Below are positions 30,803 through 42,230 of a DNA stretch of 64,000 nt, piece by piece. This stretch comes from Prorocentrum cordatum (Eukaryota; Sar; Dinophyceae; Prorocentrales; Prorocentraceae): assembly GCA_963575745.1 (NCBI GenBank), contig CAUYUJ010016299.1:221833-285832 (forward strand), read 5' to 3'. The position numbers were made by a program, and so were the translations under genes. The notes beneath the pieces are model-generated. The model saw only the letters and a list, made by a program, of their open reading frames with translations, was not told where the DNA came from and did not search any database. Numbering within the stretch: position 1 is the stretch's first letter; each line of letters opens with the position of its first letter.

Positions 30803-31113
30803 GTGCAGGAAACGGGAAACACACACGCATTGCAACAGCCGAACATGCATGCCCACCTGCCTCACCCACGATGTCCTGCATCCAGCAGGCTCCGCATGCG
30901 AAGGAAGGCCTTACACATCAGAACAAAGGAACAATGCCGCCTCACAATCACAACAATGTGCAGGGAACGGGAAACACACACGCATGGCAACAGCCGAACA
31001 TGCATGCCCACCTGCCTGACTCACGATGTCCTGCCTCAAGCAGGCTCCACAAGCATGAGAAGGCCTTACACATCAGAACAACAGAACAATGCCGCCTCAC
31101 GATCACTTCAATC
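30803..31113 (-). repeat. Tandem pair of 155-bp units in the retrogene 3' UTR
   Basis: The word GAAACGGGAAACACACACGC (or GGAACGG variant) starts near 30,808 and 30,963; the units are about 90% alike by eye. The same pair occurs in the second copy (54,883-55,193). Confidence 0.75.
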
Positions 31114-31286
31114 CACCAAAAGCGTTGAGGCGCACGGGCAAAGAATAACGCCTGACACAACATTACGAGAGCACCCGACAGTGCGGTCCAGCGCGTATCC
31201 CAATTCCCGCAGCCACAAAAACATCACACAAGCAGGACAATTTCAAAGGAGAGAACGACAGCGCTGCCAAGGCCGAACACCAGCAA

Positions 31287-32516
31287 TCACTCATCCACGG
31301 AAATGGTCTGCCTGAGCGGCGGCAGCCCAGCCCGAGCCTCGGCTAGGTCAAGCAGCGCGCCAACCGCAGCGTAAGGCCCCCAGGCCACCGCTTCCATGGT
31401 GCCGAGGTCGACGGGGTCGAGGAAGAGGGAGTACGCTTCGCCCACGCCTGCAGCAGGCGCGGCGGAGCCACCGCTTCCACCCCCCCGCAGGAGGGCACCA
31501 TCGTACCGGTCCAGGAAGTCCAAGACGGCCGCGCTGGGCGCCGAGGCAGCGCCGGGGAGAGAGAGGGAGCATGCCGTGGCAGCATCAGCTCCCAGGTCTC
31601 GCACGTCGCCACCGTTGCTGCCCTCGCCGTCGCTGACGCTGTCGGTGAACCCGTTGCCGAGGAGGGCAGCCGGACAGCTTGCGGGGGCCCCCTGGCGCTC
31701 CAGACCCGGCAGCGGCGTCGCAGCGCAAGCAGTACCGCTCGCCAGGGGGCTCTCTGCGGGCGCCTCCTGGCAAGGAGGCCCGCTCACACTCAACAAATCG
31801 CACGAGGAGAAGACCACTGCCCCGCAAGTGCAGACGAGGCCGGGCCACGCATCCGCCGCGAAGGCAAGGTCGCACACGTCCCCTCCGCCTGCTGCCCAGC
31901 GGCCAGGGGGCCGCAGAGGCCAGAAAGGCGCCGCGCCCCTGCGGAGCTGGGCGGCCGCGGCCTGCCCCGCGCACTGCGCCAGCAGGATCCGCGAGGGAGG
32001 CTCGGCCACGCAGACCTCGATCTGGATGTCCACGGCCGCCTTCGGCACATCGAGCGGCCTCGGCAGAAGGGGTTCATGCCGAGCACGGTCGCCGTCGCCC
32101 TTGACCAACATGCCGAGCTTCAGGAACTCGGGCCCGAGGTCCAGCGACTGGGCAACGGCTCGCAGGGCGTCCCCAAGCCGATGATGATGCATGCCGAGGG
32201 CCGCGTCTGCGCGATGGTGGAGCAGCAGCGCTTGGCCAAGCTGCACCAACCGCCCCGTGAGGGCATCGCGGAGCTCGTCCGAGGGGCGAAGCGCCGCAGC
32301 AGCCGACGCGGCCGCCGCCTCCGCCTCCATCCTGTCGCGAGCAACGTGGCGGGCCTGGTCCAGCTGCCCCTCGAGCTCGCGGATCCGCGCGCAGGCAGCC
32401 GCCAGCCCTTTGTCGCAGGAGGCCAGGGCCCTCCTCCTCGCCGCCGTGCGCTCAGCACGCGAGCGCCGCGGCCTCGCCAGATGGGAATCGCCAGGAGGCG
32501 ACTCCGCCCGCGCCAT
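31287..32516 (-). CDS. Retroposed gene copy 1, 409-residue protein of unknown function
   Basis: The ATG at 32,516 (MARAESPPGDSHLARP) is chosen because a spliced-leader relic ends 28 nt upstream; a longer open frame to 32,672 runs through the leader and satellite, so its start is rejected. Residues about 20-75 are basic then Ala/Glu-rich and look like a coiled coil (ARIRELEGQLDQARHVARDR). The middle has RPSDELRDALTGRLVQLGQA, and the C-terminus LDFLDRYDGALL and LFLDPVDLGTMEAVAWGPY, suggesting a folded domain I do not recognise. The ORF is uninterrupted, GC-rich and intronless, as expected for an mRNA copy. Its 3' UTR leads into a LINE-type tail. It is near-identical to the copy at 55,367. Whether it is expressed, with satellite DNA as its upstream flank, is unknown. 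Confidence 0.7.
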   Translation of the reverse strand: MARAESPPGDSHLARPRRSRAERTAARRRALASCDKGLAAACARIRELEGQLDQARHVARDRMEAEAAAASAAAALRPSDELRDALTGRLVQLGQALLLHHRADAALGMHHHRLGDALRAVAQSLDLGPEFLKLGMLVKGDGDRARHEPLLPRPLDVPKAAVDIQIEVCVAEPPSRILLAQCAGQAAAAQLRRGAAPFWPLRPPGRWAAGGGDVCDLAFAADAWPGLVCTCGAVVFSSCDLLSVSGPPCQEAPAESPLASGTACAATPLPGLERQGAPASCPAALLGNGFTDSVSDGEGSNGGDVRDLGADAATACSLSLPGAASAPSAAVLDFLDRYDGALLRGGGSGGSAAPAAGVGEAYSLFLDPVDLGTMEAVAWGPYAAVGALLDLAEARAGLPPLRQTISVDE

Positions 32517-32544
32517 CGATCCCAAGCGCGCGCGCCCAGGGCGG

Positions 32545-32566
32545 CTTGAGCCAAAATGGCTACGGA
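32545..32566 (-). other. Spliced-leader (DinoSL) relic, complete 22 nt
   Basis: On the minus strand it reads T, then CCGTAGCCATTTTGGCTCAA, then G, matching the known dinoflagellate leader at all 22 positions (first position D). The next bases are CCGCCC with no GT donor, so this is not a spliced-leader RNA gene: it marks a trans-spliced mRNA that was copied back into the genome. It sits 28 nt before the retrogene ATG, and satellite begins right upstream. Confidence 0.93.
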
Positions 32567-32574
32567 CCCGTGCT

Positions 32575-33330
32575 TTTGTGTGGTCTGCCGTGCTCCTGTT
32601 GGTCTGCCGTGCTCTCCTGTGGTCTGCCGTGCTCCTATGGGGTCTGCCGTTGTTCGGCCGTCTTGAGGGCACTCTTAGGGCATAGTCTGCCGTGCTCCTC
32701 GTCTTGGTCTGCCGTGCTCCTCGTCTTGGTCATCCTTTCCGTCGTCTTGAGGGCGCTCTTGGTGCCTGGTCTGCCGTGCTCCTCGTCTTGGTCTGCCGTG
32801 CTCCTCTCGGTTCCTAAGCCTGGTCTGCCGTGCTCCTCGTCTTGGTCTGCCGTGCTCCTCTCGGTTCCTACGCGCGGTCTGCCGTGCTCCTGTGGGGAGC
32901 ACGGCAGACCACAGGAGCACGGCAGACCACACAGGAGCACGGCAGACCACACCTCGATTTTTTGAGGATGTCTCGAGCGAAATGGCCGTGGTCTGCCGTG
33001 CTCCACACAGGAGCACGGCAGACCACCTGCTCATTTTCTGAGGACGTCCCTAGCGAAAACGTCATTTTTAACATAAGAGGTTGTAAAACACCTCTGCCGG
33101 CATCTCATTTTGTCGAGGATGTCTCGAGCGAAACGCTCATTTTTCATGCATAACAAAAATTTTTGATATTTTTCAACATCCCGATTTTTTGAGGATGTCT
33201 CGAGCGAAACCGTCATTTTTTACATAAGACGTCTTAAACGATAGCCTCCAACACCTCGATTTTTCGAGGATGTCTCGAGCGAAATGGCCATTTTGGGGAA
33301 CCTGACCGGACAAGAACGGGAAGCGTGCTT
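32575..33330 (+). repeat. Satellite with CTCGTCTTGG spacers, strand-switch hairpin and GAGGATGTCTCGAGCGAAA block
   Basis: 32,575-32,895 is 20-bp satellite including 22-bp units with a CTCGTCTTGG spacer and TCATCCTTTCCGTCGTCTTG. The hairpin at 32,876-32,910 flips orientation. A GAGGATGTCTCGAGCGAAA block runs from 32,950 to about 33,300 and a truncated ~110-bp block follows. No gene. Confidence 0.82.
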
Positions 33331-35974
33331 TTGTCCCCTGGGCTTATGAGATATTCCACGTTTTTAGTACGGCATACCACAGCAGTGCCACGTACCACTG
33401 CCGTGCTTCTTTGGGGTCTGCCGTGCTCCTGTGGAGTTTGCCGTGCGAACGTGTGGTCTGCCGTGCTCCTGTGTGGTCTGGCGTGCTCCTGTATGGTCTG
33501 CCGTGCTCTTGTGTGGTTTGCCGTGCTCCTGTGTGGTCTGCCGTGCTCCCGTGGGGTCTGCCGTGTCCTGTGTGGTCTGCCGTGCTCCTGTGTGGTCTGC
33601 CGTGCTCCTGTGTGGTCTGCCGTGCTCCTTCTTGGTCTGCCGTGCTCATGTGGGGTCTGCCGTGCTCCTGTGCGGTCTGCCGTGCGAACGTGTGGACTGC
33701 CGTGCTCATTTGGGGTCTGCCTTGCTCCTTTGTGGTTTGCCGCGCTCCTGTGTGGTGCCGGCCCAGGCGTTCGGCTCGAGCGCCGGCCCGGGTGCCGGAA
33801 GCGGCCCGGAAGGGGTTCCCGGGCGCCGGGAGCAGAAAATCAATATTTTCGAAAGAAAAATATGTCTTGGAGTGGCCTTTTTTCGGCACCGCCTCGGAAT
33901 TCAATTTTCCGGCGCCGGCCGGCGCCGGAACCGGCCCGGGCGCTGGCCCGGGTGCCGGCCCGGGCGTTTGGCTCGAGCGCCGGCCCGGGTGCCGGAAGCG
34001 GCCCGGAAGGGGTTTCCGGGCGCCGGGAGCAGAAAATCAATATTTTCGAAAGAAAAATATGTCTTGGAGTGGCCTTTTTTCGGCACCGCCTCGGAATTCA
34101 ATTTTCCGGCGCCGGCCGGCGCCGGAACCGGCCCGGGCGCTGGCCCGGGTGCTGGCCCGGCGTTCGGCTCGAGCGCCGGCCCGGGTGCCGGAAGCGGCCC
34201 GGAAGGGGTTCCCGGGCGCCGGGAGCAGAAAATCAATATTTTCGAAAGAAAAATATGTCTTGGAGTGGCCTTTTTTCGGCACCGCCTCGGAATTCAATTT
34301 TCCGGCGCCGGCCGGCGCCGGAACCGGCCCGGGCGCTGGCCCGGGTGCTGGCCCGGGCGTTTGGCTCGAGCGCCGGCCCGGGTGCCGGAAGCGGCCCGGA
34401 AGGGGTTCCCGGGCGCCGGGAGCAGAAAATCAATATTTTCGAAAGAAAAATATGTCTTGGAGTGGCCTTTTTTCGGCACCGCCTCGGAATTCAATTTTCC
34501 GGCGCCGGCCGGCGCCGGAACCGGCCCGGGCGCTGGCCCGGGTGCTGGCCCGGGCGTTTGGCTCGAGCGCCGGCCCGGGTGCCGGAAGCGGCCCGGAAGG
34601 GGTTCCCGGGCGCCGGGAGCAGAAAATCAATATTTTCGAAAGAAAAATATGTCTTGGAGTGGCCTTTTTTCGGCACCGCCTCGGAATTCAATTTTCCGGC
34701 GCCGGCCGGCGCCGGAACCGGCCCGGGCGCTGGCCCGGGTGCTGGCCCAGGCGTTCGGCTCGAGCGCCGGCCCGGGTGCCGGAAGCGGCCCGGAAGGGGT
34801 TCCCGGGCGCCGGGAGCAGAAAATCAATATTTTCGAAAGAAAAATATGTCTTGGAGTGGCCTTTTTTCGGCACCGCCTCGGAATTCAATTTTCCGGCGCC
34901 GGCCGGCGCCGGAACCGGCCCGGGCGCTGGCCCGGGTGCTGGCCCGGGCGTTTGGCTCGAGCGCCGGCCCGGGTGCCAGAAGCGGCCCGGAAGGGGTTCC
35001 CGGGCGCCGGGAGCAGAAAATCAATATTTTCGAAAGAAAAATATGTCTTGGAGTGGCCTTTTTTCGGCACCGCCTCGGAATTCAATTTTCCGGCGCCGGC
35101 CGGCGCCGGAACCGGCCCAGGCTGCCGTGCTCCTGTGTGGTCAGCCGTGCTCCTGAGGCGTCTACGGTGCTCTTTTGGGGTCTGCCGTACTCATTTGGGG
35201 TCTGCCGTGCTCCTGTGGTCGGCCGTGCTCATTTGGGGTCTGCCGCGCGCCTGTGAGATCTGCCGTGCTCCTGTTGGGGAAACGCCAGCGGCGTTCGGGG
35301 TACAACAAAAAGGCGCGTTTATGTTGTACCCGCGCGCGGTCTGCCGTGCTCCTGTGGGTTCCGCCGTGCTCCTGTGGCGTCTGCCGTGCTCCTGTGGCGT
35401 CTGCCGGGCTCCTGTGTGGTCTGCCGTGCTCCTTTGTGGTCTGCCGTGCTCCTGTGGAGTCTGCCGTGCTCCTGTGTGGTCTGCCGTGCTCTTGTGGTCT
35501 GCCGTGCTCATTTGGGATTTGCCGTGCTCATGTGGGGTCTGCCGTACTCCTGTGTGGTCTGCCGTGCTCCGGTGGTCTGCCGTGCTCCTTTGGGGTCTGC
35601 CTTGCTACTGTGGGGTCTGCCGTGCTCCTGTGTGGTCTGCCGTGCTCCTGTGGTTTGCCTTGCTCCTGTGTGGTCTGCCGTGCTCCTTTTGGGTCTGCTC
35701 TGCCGTGCTCCTGTGGGGTCTGCCGTGCTCCTGTCTGCCGTGCTCCTGTGTGGCCTGCCGTGCTCTTGTGTGGTCTGCCGTGCTCCTGTTGGTCTGCCGT
35801 GCTCTTCTGTGGTCTGCCGTGCTCCTATGGGGTCTGCCGTTGTTCGGCCGTCTTGAGGGCACTCTTAGGGCATAGTCTGCCGTGCTCCTCGTCTTGGTCT
35901 GCCGTGCTCCTCGTCTTGGTCATCCTTTCCGTCGTCTTGAGGGCGCTCTTGGTGCCTGGTCTGCCGTGCTCCTC
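33331..35974 (+). repeat. Cassette copy with the longest 197-bp array
   Basis: Array A 33,405-33,755; about seven 197-bp units 33,755-35,120 (one is 196 bp); double hairpin 35,281; array B to 35,830; 22-bp spacer variants to 35,970. An 814-codon frame spans it only because no unit contains a stop. Confidence 0.88.
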
Positions 35975-36388
35975 GTTCTCGGGAACCCATCTGCCCCTCC
36001 ACGGATCACCGTTGCCAGAGAGAATCGCAAACACTTTGTACCTGTGTTACCTTACCCTCACAATACTGAAGGCGGGCGTTGGTTGCCCTGGTGAGCGGAT
36101 AGCGCGATTGCGATGTGGGCTATCAAGTGCACTTTGCTGACTGTCCGAAATCTTAGTGCATTTGGTGTGAGTAAGGCTTTTTACCCAAAGACGTCGATAG
36201 GAGCGCCTACTCTTCGCCGCGCGTTCTGAGTTCGAGCGAACGTTATTGAAACGCGCGCTTAGCACGGTATGTCTGCTTTATATACGGTGGTGATGCTTTC
36301 AACCCACTGGCGCTCCGTGGTGCCACCGTGACATGCATAATTGGGGCTTGCATTGCACACGACGGAATCTCAAAAAAAAAAAAAAAAA
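35975..36388 (+). other. Unique ~400-bp segment ending in a 17-nt poly-A
   Basis: This is one of the few stretches in the satellite region with no other copy in the window. It starts inside a satellite unit (GCTCCTCGTTCTCGGG) and ends in A17 at 36,372-36,388, a possible retroposon tail. GAGTTCGAGCG near 36,229 vaguely resembles a Pol III B box but no matching A box is convincing. No ORF has a domain. Confidence 0.35.
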
Positions 36389-36948
36389 GAAAACCCAATT
36401 GTTCTGTGCATCGCGCTCCTTTGTGAGATTCTGTACCAGATATCGGAGCACCGCATACGATGCAGGAGCACGGCAGAACACACAGAACGCACAGGAGCGC
36501 GGCTGTATGCACAGGAGCATGGCAGACTGTACAGTAACACGGCGGAACATACTGAAGTACAGCAGAACGCACACAACACAACGGAGCACGGCATAACGGA
36601 CAGGATCACGGCAAACTCCACAGGAGCACGGCATACCATACAGGACTACAGCAGACCACGCATGAGCACGGCAGACTACGCACGAGCACGGCAGACCACA
36701 GGAGGACGGAGGATTACACAGGAGCAAGGCAGACCACAGGAGCACGGCAGACCCCAAAGGAGCACGGCAGACCACACAGGACACGGCAGACTCCACGGGA
36801 GCACGCCAGACCACACAGGAGCACGGCAAACCACACACGAGCACGGCAGACCATACAGGAGCACGCCAAACCACACAGGAGCACGGCAGACCACACGTTC
36901 GCACGGCAAACTCCACAGGAGCACGGCAGACACCAAAGAAGCACGGCA
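36389..36948 (-). repeat. Diverged 20-bp satellite, minus orientation
   Basis: Units GCACGGCAGACCACACAGGA with many substitutions up to about 36,720, then closer to consensus. 36,588-36,735 reappears almost exactly at 41,838-42,000. This is the most diverged part of the satellite, possibly the oldest. Confidence 0.8.
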
Positions 36949-36949
36949 G

Positions 36950-37555
36950 TGGTGTTGCTGGTTTGGTCCCCTCGGGATACCGCATTGACGTGTTGCTGGT
37001 TTGCCCCCCCCAGGATACCTTCTTGACGTGTTGCTGGTTTGTCCCCTCAGCACCTTCTTGACGTGTTGCTGGTTTGCCCCCTCAGGATGACTTCTTGGCG
37101 AGTGGCTGGTTTTGCCTCAGGGTAACTTATTGAAGTGTTGGTGGTCGACCACCTCAGCACCTTCTTGGCGTGTTGCTCGTTTGCCCCCCTCAGGATAACC
37201 TTTGACGTGTTGCTGGTTTGCCCCGTCAGGATAACTTCTTCACGTGTTGCTGGTTTGCCCCCCTCAGCATCTTTTGGACCTGTGGCTGGTTTGCCCCCTC
37301 AGGATAACTTCTTGACGTGTTGCTGGTTTGCCCCCCCCAGGATAACTTCTTGACGTGTTGCTGGTTTGCCCCCCAGGATAACTTCTTGACGTGTTGCTGG
37401 TTTGCCCCCCTCAGCTCGCTCTTGACGTGTTGCTGGTTTGCCCCTTCGGGATAACTTCTTGACGTGTTGCTGGTTTGCCCCCCAGGATAACTTCTTGACG
37501 TGTTGCTGATTGGTCCCCTGGGTAACTTCTTGACGTGTTGCTGGTTTGCCCCCCA
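36950..37555 (+). repeat. ~35-bp tandem repeat (TTCTTGACGTGTTGCTGGTT)
   Basis: Units read GATAACTTCTTGACGTGTTG, CTGGTTTGCCCC and a variable C/T run. About 17 copies. The array and flanks (36,845-37,529) are repeated in inverted orientation at 42,231-42,916 (paired positions add up to about 79,761). A short further array is at 63,361-63,565. Non-coding. Confidence 0.88.
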
Positions 37556-37559
37556 GGAG

Positions 37560-40500
37560 CAAGGCAGACCACACAGGAGCACGGCAGACCACTTTGCGAT
37601 TTTTTGAGGATGTCTCGAGCGAAATGGCCGTGGTCTGCCGTGCTCCACACGTCAGCACGGCAGACCACCTGCTCATTTTCTGAGGACGTCCCGAGCGAAA
37701 ACGTCATTTTTGACATAAGAGGTTCTAAAACACCTCTATCGGCATCTCATTTTTTCGAGGATGTCTCGAGCGAAACGCTCATTTTTCATGCATAACAAAA
37801 TTTTTGATATTTTTCAACATCCCGATTTTTTGAGGATGTCTCGAGCGAAACCGTCATTTTTAACATAAGACGTCTTAAACGATAGCCTCCAACACCTCGA
37901 TTTTTCGAGGATGTCTCGAGCGAAATGGCCATTTTGGGGAACCTGACCGGACAAGAACGGGAAGCGCCGTTTTTTATCCACCACGTGCGTCAGAGACCGT
38001 ATTGGCGAGAACGTCAGAGAAACCCATAAACGCAACAGAACAGACTAAATGATGGCCTGCCGCGTTCCGACGGCCCAAGACGGCCCAAGAGGCCCCCAAG
38101 ATCGCTTTAAGATCGCCCAAGAGGCCTTCAAGATGGCCCCGAAACGGCCCAAGAAGTCCCCAAGACGGTCCCAAGAGGGCCCTAACACGGCGCAAGAGGC
38201 CTCCAAGACGCCCAAGATGTCTTCCAAGACGGCCAAGATGGCCTCCAAGACGGCTAAGATGGCTCCAAGAGGGCCCCAAGACGGCCCAAGAGGCCTCGAA
38301 GACGGTCTGCCGTGCTCCTGTGGTCTGCCGTGCTCCTTTGGGGTCTGCCGTGCTCCTGTGGAGTTTGCCGTGCGAACGTGTGGTCTGCCGTGCTCCTGTG
38401 TGGTCTGGCGTGCTCCTGTATGGTCTGCCGTGCTCTTGTGTGGTTTGCCGTGCTCCTGTGTGGTCTGCCGTGCTCCCGTGGGGTCTGCCGTGTCCTGTGT
38501 GGTCTGCCGTGCTCCTGTGTGGTCTGCCGTGCTCCTGTGTGGTCTGCCGTGCTCCTTCTTGGTCTGCCGTGCTCATGTGCGGTCTGCCGTGCTCCTGTGC
38601 GGTCTGCCGTGCGAACGTGTGGACTGCCGTGCTCATTTGGGGTCTGCCTTGCTCCTTTGTGGTTTGCCGCGCTCCTGTGTGGTCTGCCGTGCTCCTGTGT
38701 GGTCAGCAGACCCAGGGCTGAGGGAAGGCTGGAGCAGTGCTCTGGTGGTCCTTCACCCGCCCAGCTCCGTCCCCTCCCACTCTGGACCGATCTTGCGGGA
38801 AGCTGGCTTGTGGCAGCGCATCGCGCGTCCATAGCGTTCGTGTGCTTGCTTTTACCTCCTTTAATGTCTGCTCCACCTCTCCTTGAGACGCAGAAGCCTC
38901 CGAGCGCCGGGAGCAGAAATGATGCACTTTCGAAAAATCTGTTTGGATGAGTTTTGTTAGCGCGGCCTCGGAATTCAATTTTTCCGGCGACGGCCAGAGC
39001 CGACGCCAGCGCTGGATCCGGCTCGGCCGCCAGCCCAGGTGCCGGCCCGGGCGTTCGGTTCGAGCGCCGGCCTGGGTGCCGGAATCGGCCCGGAAGGGGT
39101 TCCAGGGCGCCGGGAGCAGAAAATCAATATTTTCGAAAGAAAAATATGTCTTGGAGTGGCCTTTTTTCCGCACCGCCTCGGAATTCAATTTTCCGGCGCC
39201 GGCCGGCGCCGGAACCGGCCCGGGCGCTGGCCCGGGTGCTGGCCCAGGCGTTCGGCTCGAGCGCCGGCCCGGGTGCCGGAAGCGGCCCGGAAGGGGTTCC
39301 CGGGCGCCGGGAGCAGAAAATCAATATTTTCGAAAGAAAAATATGTCTTGGAGTGGCCTTTTTTCGGCACCGCCTCGGAATTCAATTTTCCGGCGCCGGC
39401 CGGCGCCGGAACCGGCCCGGGCGCTGGCCCGGGTGCTGGCCCGGGCGTTTGGCTCGAGCGCCGGCCCGGGTGCCAGAAGCGGCCCGGAAGGGGTTCCCGG
39501 GCGCCGGGAGCAGAAAATCAATATTTTCGAAAGAAAAATATGTCTTGGAGTGGCCTTTTTTCGGCACCGCCTCGGAATTCAATTTTCCGGCGCCGGCCGG
39601 CGCCGGAACCGGCCCAGGCTGCCGTGCTCCTGTGTGGTCAGCCGTGCTCCTGAGGCGTCTACGGTGCTCTTTTGGGGTCTGCCGTACTCATTTGGGGTCT
39701 GCCGTGCTCCTGTGGTCGGCCGTGCTCATTTGGGGTCTGCCGCGCGCCTGTGAGATCTGCCGTGCTCCTGTTGGGGAAACGCCAGCGGCGTTCGGGGTAC
39801 AACAAAAAGGCGCGTTTATGTTGTACCCGCGCGCGGTCTGCCATGCTCCTGTGGGTTCCGCCGTGCTCCTGTGGCGTCTGCCGTGCTCCTTCTTGGCGTG
39901 TTTTGTGTGGCCTGCCGTGCTCTTGTGTGGTCTGCCGTGCTCCTGTTGGTCTGCCGTGCTCTTCTGTGGTCTGCCGTGCTCCTATGGGGTCTGCCGTTGT
40001 TCGGCCGTCTTGAGGGCACTCTTAGGGCATAGTCTGCCGTGCTCCTCGTCTTGGTCTGCCGTGCTCCTCGTCTTGGTCATCCTTTCCGTCGTCTTGAGGG
40101 CGCTCTTGGTGCCTGGTCTGCCGTGCTCCTCGTCTTGGTCTGCCGTGCTCCTCTCGGTTCCTAAGCCTGGTCTGCCGTGCTCCTCGTCTTGGTCTGCCGT
40201 GCTCCTCTCGGTTCCTACGCGCGGTCTGCCGTGCTCCTGTGGGGAGCACGGCAGACCACAGGTGCCGTGCTCCTATGGGGTCTGCCGTTGTTCGGCCGTC
40301 TTGAGGGCACTCTTAGGGCATAGTCTGCCGTGCTCCTCGTCTTGGTCTGCCGTGCTCCTCGTCTTGGTCATCCTTTCCGTCGTCTTGAGGGCGCTCTTGG
40401 TGCCTGGTCTGCCGTGCTCCTCGTCTTGGTCTGCCGTGCTCCTCTCGGTTCCTAAGCCTGGTCTGCCGTGCTCCTCGTCTTGGTCTGCCGTGCTCCTCTC

Positions 40501-40584
40501 GGTTCCTACGCGCGGTCTGCCGTGCTCCTGTGAGGAGCACGGCAGACCACAGGAGCAAGGCAGACCACACAGGAGCACGGCAGA
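37560..40584 (+). repeat. Satellite cassette copy
   Basis: Order: GAGGATGTCTCGAGCGAAA block (37,590-37,945), ~110-bp block, GGCC/TCTTGG block (38,055-38,305), array A, ~270-bp segment, 197-bp units (38,990-39,617), double hairpin (39,778), truncated array B, then two tandem copies of the CTCGTCTTGG-spacer section (about 39,970-40,260 and 40,263-40,550), each ending in a strand-switch hairpin. No gene. Confidence 0.85.
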
Positions 40585-42230
40585 CCACACCTCGATTTTT
40601 TGAGGATGTCTCGAGCGAAATGGCCGTGGTCTGCCGTGCTCCACACGGGAGCACGGCAGACCACCTGCTCATTTTCTGAGGACGTCCCGAGCGAAAACGT
40701 CTTTTTTGACATAAAAGGTTCTAAAACACCTCTGTCGGCATCTCATTTTTTCGAGGATGTCTCGAGCGAAACGCTCATTTTTCATGCATAACAAAAAATT
40801 CTGATATTTTTCAACATCCCGATTTTTTGAGGATGTCTCGAGCGAAACCGTCATTTTTGACATAAGACGTCTTAAACGATAGCCTCCAACACCTCGATTT
40901 TTCGAGGATGTCTCGAGCGAAATGGCCATTTTGGGGAACCTGACCGGACAAGAACGGGAAGCGCCGTTTTTTATCCACCACGTGCGTCAGAGACCGTATT
41001 GGCGAGAACGTCAGAGAAACCCATAAACGCAACAGAACAGACTAAATGGTGGCCTGCCGCGCTGGTCTGTCGAGGTAGTCTGCTGCCCTGGCCACATCAT
41101 GGTGTCGACACCGTGCTTTTCTCTCGGCCACGCGGGCCCCCACCCGTTGTCGCCCAGCCTACTTTTTCTGTTCCAGCCTGTCTTGTCTTTTGTTTGTCCG
41201 TCGTCGTCGTCGCGTGCCTTTCCTTTGTCGTGGTCGTCGTTTTCATTATAATCGTCCGCTGTTGCCGTTCTCGCTGTCGCCGTCGTTATCATTTTATGAT
41301 TGCGGTCGTTTTTCTGATTGTTTTTTTGTTGTTGGATTCCGTGTTCGGTTGGTTTTTGTGTTATGTTTGTGGTCGTTTTCTGTCATCGTTTTTTGTCGTA
41401 ATTTTCGAGATCGTTATTGACGAAGACGACGACGACGACGATGACGACGACGACGATCTGCCGTGCTTCTGTGGCGTCTGCGGTGCTCCTGTGGTCTGCC
41501 GTGCTCCTTCTTGGTTTGCCGTGCTCCTGTGTGGTCTGCCGTGCTCCTGTGCGGTCTTCCGTGCTCCTGTGGTCTGCCGTGCTCCTTTGGGGTCTGCCGT
41601 GCTCCTGTGGAGTTTGCCGTGCGAACGTGTGGTCTGCCGTGCTCCTGTGTGGTCTGGCGTGCTCCTGTATGGTCTGCCGTGCTCTTGTGTGGTTTGCCGT
41701 GCTCCTGTGTGGTCTGCCGTGCTTCCGTGGGGTCTGCCGTGTCCTGTGTGGTCTGCCGTGCTCCTGTGTGGTCTGCCGTGCTCCTGTGTGGTCTGCCGTG
41801 CTCCTTCTTGGTCTGCCGTGCCCATGTGGGGTCTGCCACGGCATAACGGACAGGATCACGGCAAACTCCACAGGAGCACGGCATACCATACAGGACTACA
41901 GCAGACCACGCATGAGCACGGCAGACTACGCACGAGCACGGCAGACCACAGGAGGACGGAGGATTACACAGGAGCAAGGCAGACCAGAGGAGCACGGCAG
42001 ACCCCAAAGGAGCACGGCAGACCACACAGGATCACAGCAGACCCCACACGAGCACGGCAGAGTTTACAGGAGCACGGCAGACCACACAAGAATACGGCAG
42101 ACCACACAGGAGCACGGCATAGCCATCGGAACATGGCGCAGCGGCTGCAGCCGATCTCCAAACGGGAGGCCAGGGCCCGCAGCCGTCGTCTCGAGCTCTC
42201 GTCTCGAACTCTACATTGGTTTGTGGTCTA
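40585..42230 (+). repeat. Satellite cassette with pyrimidine-rich segment and (GAC)n
   Basis: GAGGATGTCTCGAGCGAAA block and ~110-bp block (to 41,049); a T/C-rich segment 41,050-41,420 with GTCGTCGTCGTCG runs; (GAC)n at 41,420-41,455; array A (41,460-41,840); then a piece of diverged minus satellite identical to 36,588-36,735. The 40,600-41,820 part is duplicated at 53,040-54,265 with an offset of about 12,442 and, more diverged, at 60,965-61,700. No gene recognised. Confidence 0.82.

Noticed and set aside
31396-32184. Plus-strand frame opposite the retrogene
   Set aside because: It is an antisense shadow; the leader relic and the LINE-type tail fix the sense strand as minus.
32545-32566. Functional spliced-leader RNA gene
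   Set aside because: The 22-nt exon is not followed by a GT donor or snRNA-like sequence and lies directly before an ORF, so it is a relic of a copied mRNA.
32516-32672. N-terminal extension of the retrogene protein
   Set aside because: The extra codons run through the leader relic and satellite; the ATG after the leader is the sensible start.
33431-35875. Very long open frames (up to 814 codons) rich in Cys, Val and Leu, and similar ones at 25.7-27.4, 28.8-30.7, 38.9-40.6, 53.4-54.7 and 59.5-60.4 kb
   Set aside because: They run through the 20-bp and 197-bp satellites, whose units lack stops in these phases; the protein is a pure repeat of the unit and the opposite strand is open as well.
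36100-36260. Possible tRNA-like or Pol III promoter sequence in the unique 400-bp insert
   Set aside because: Only a weak B-box-like word is present; no A box or cloverleaf could be drawn.
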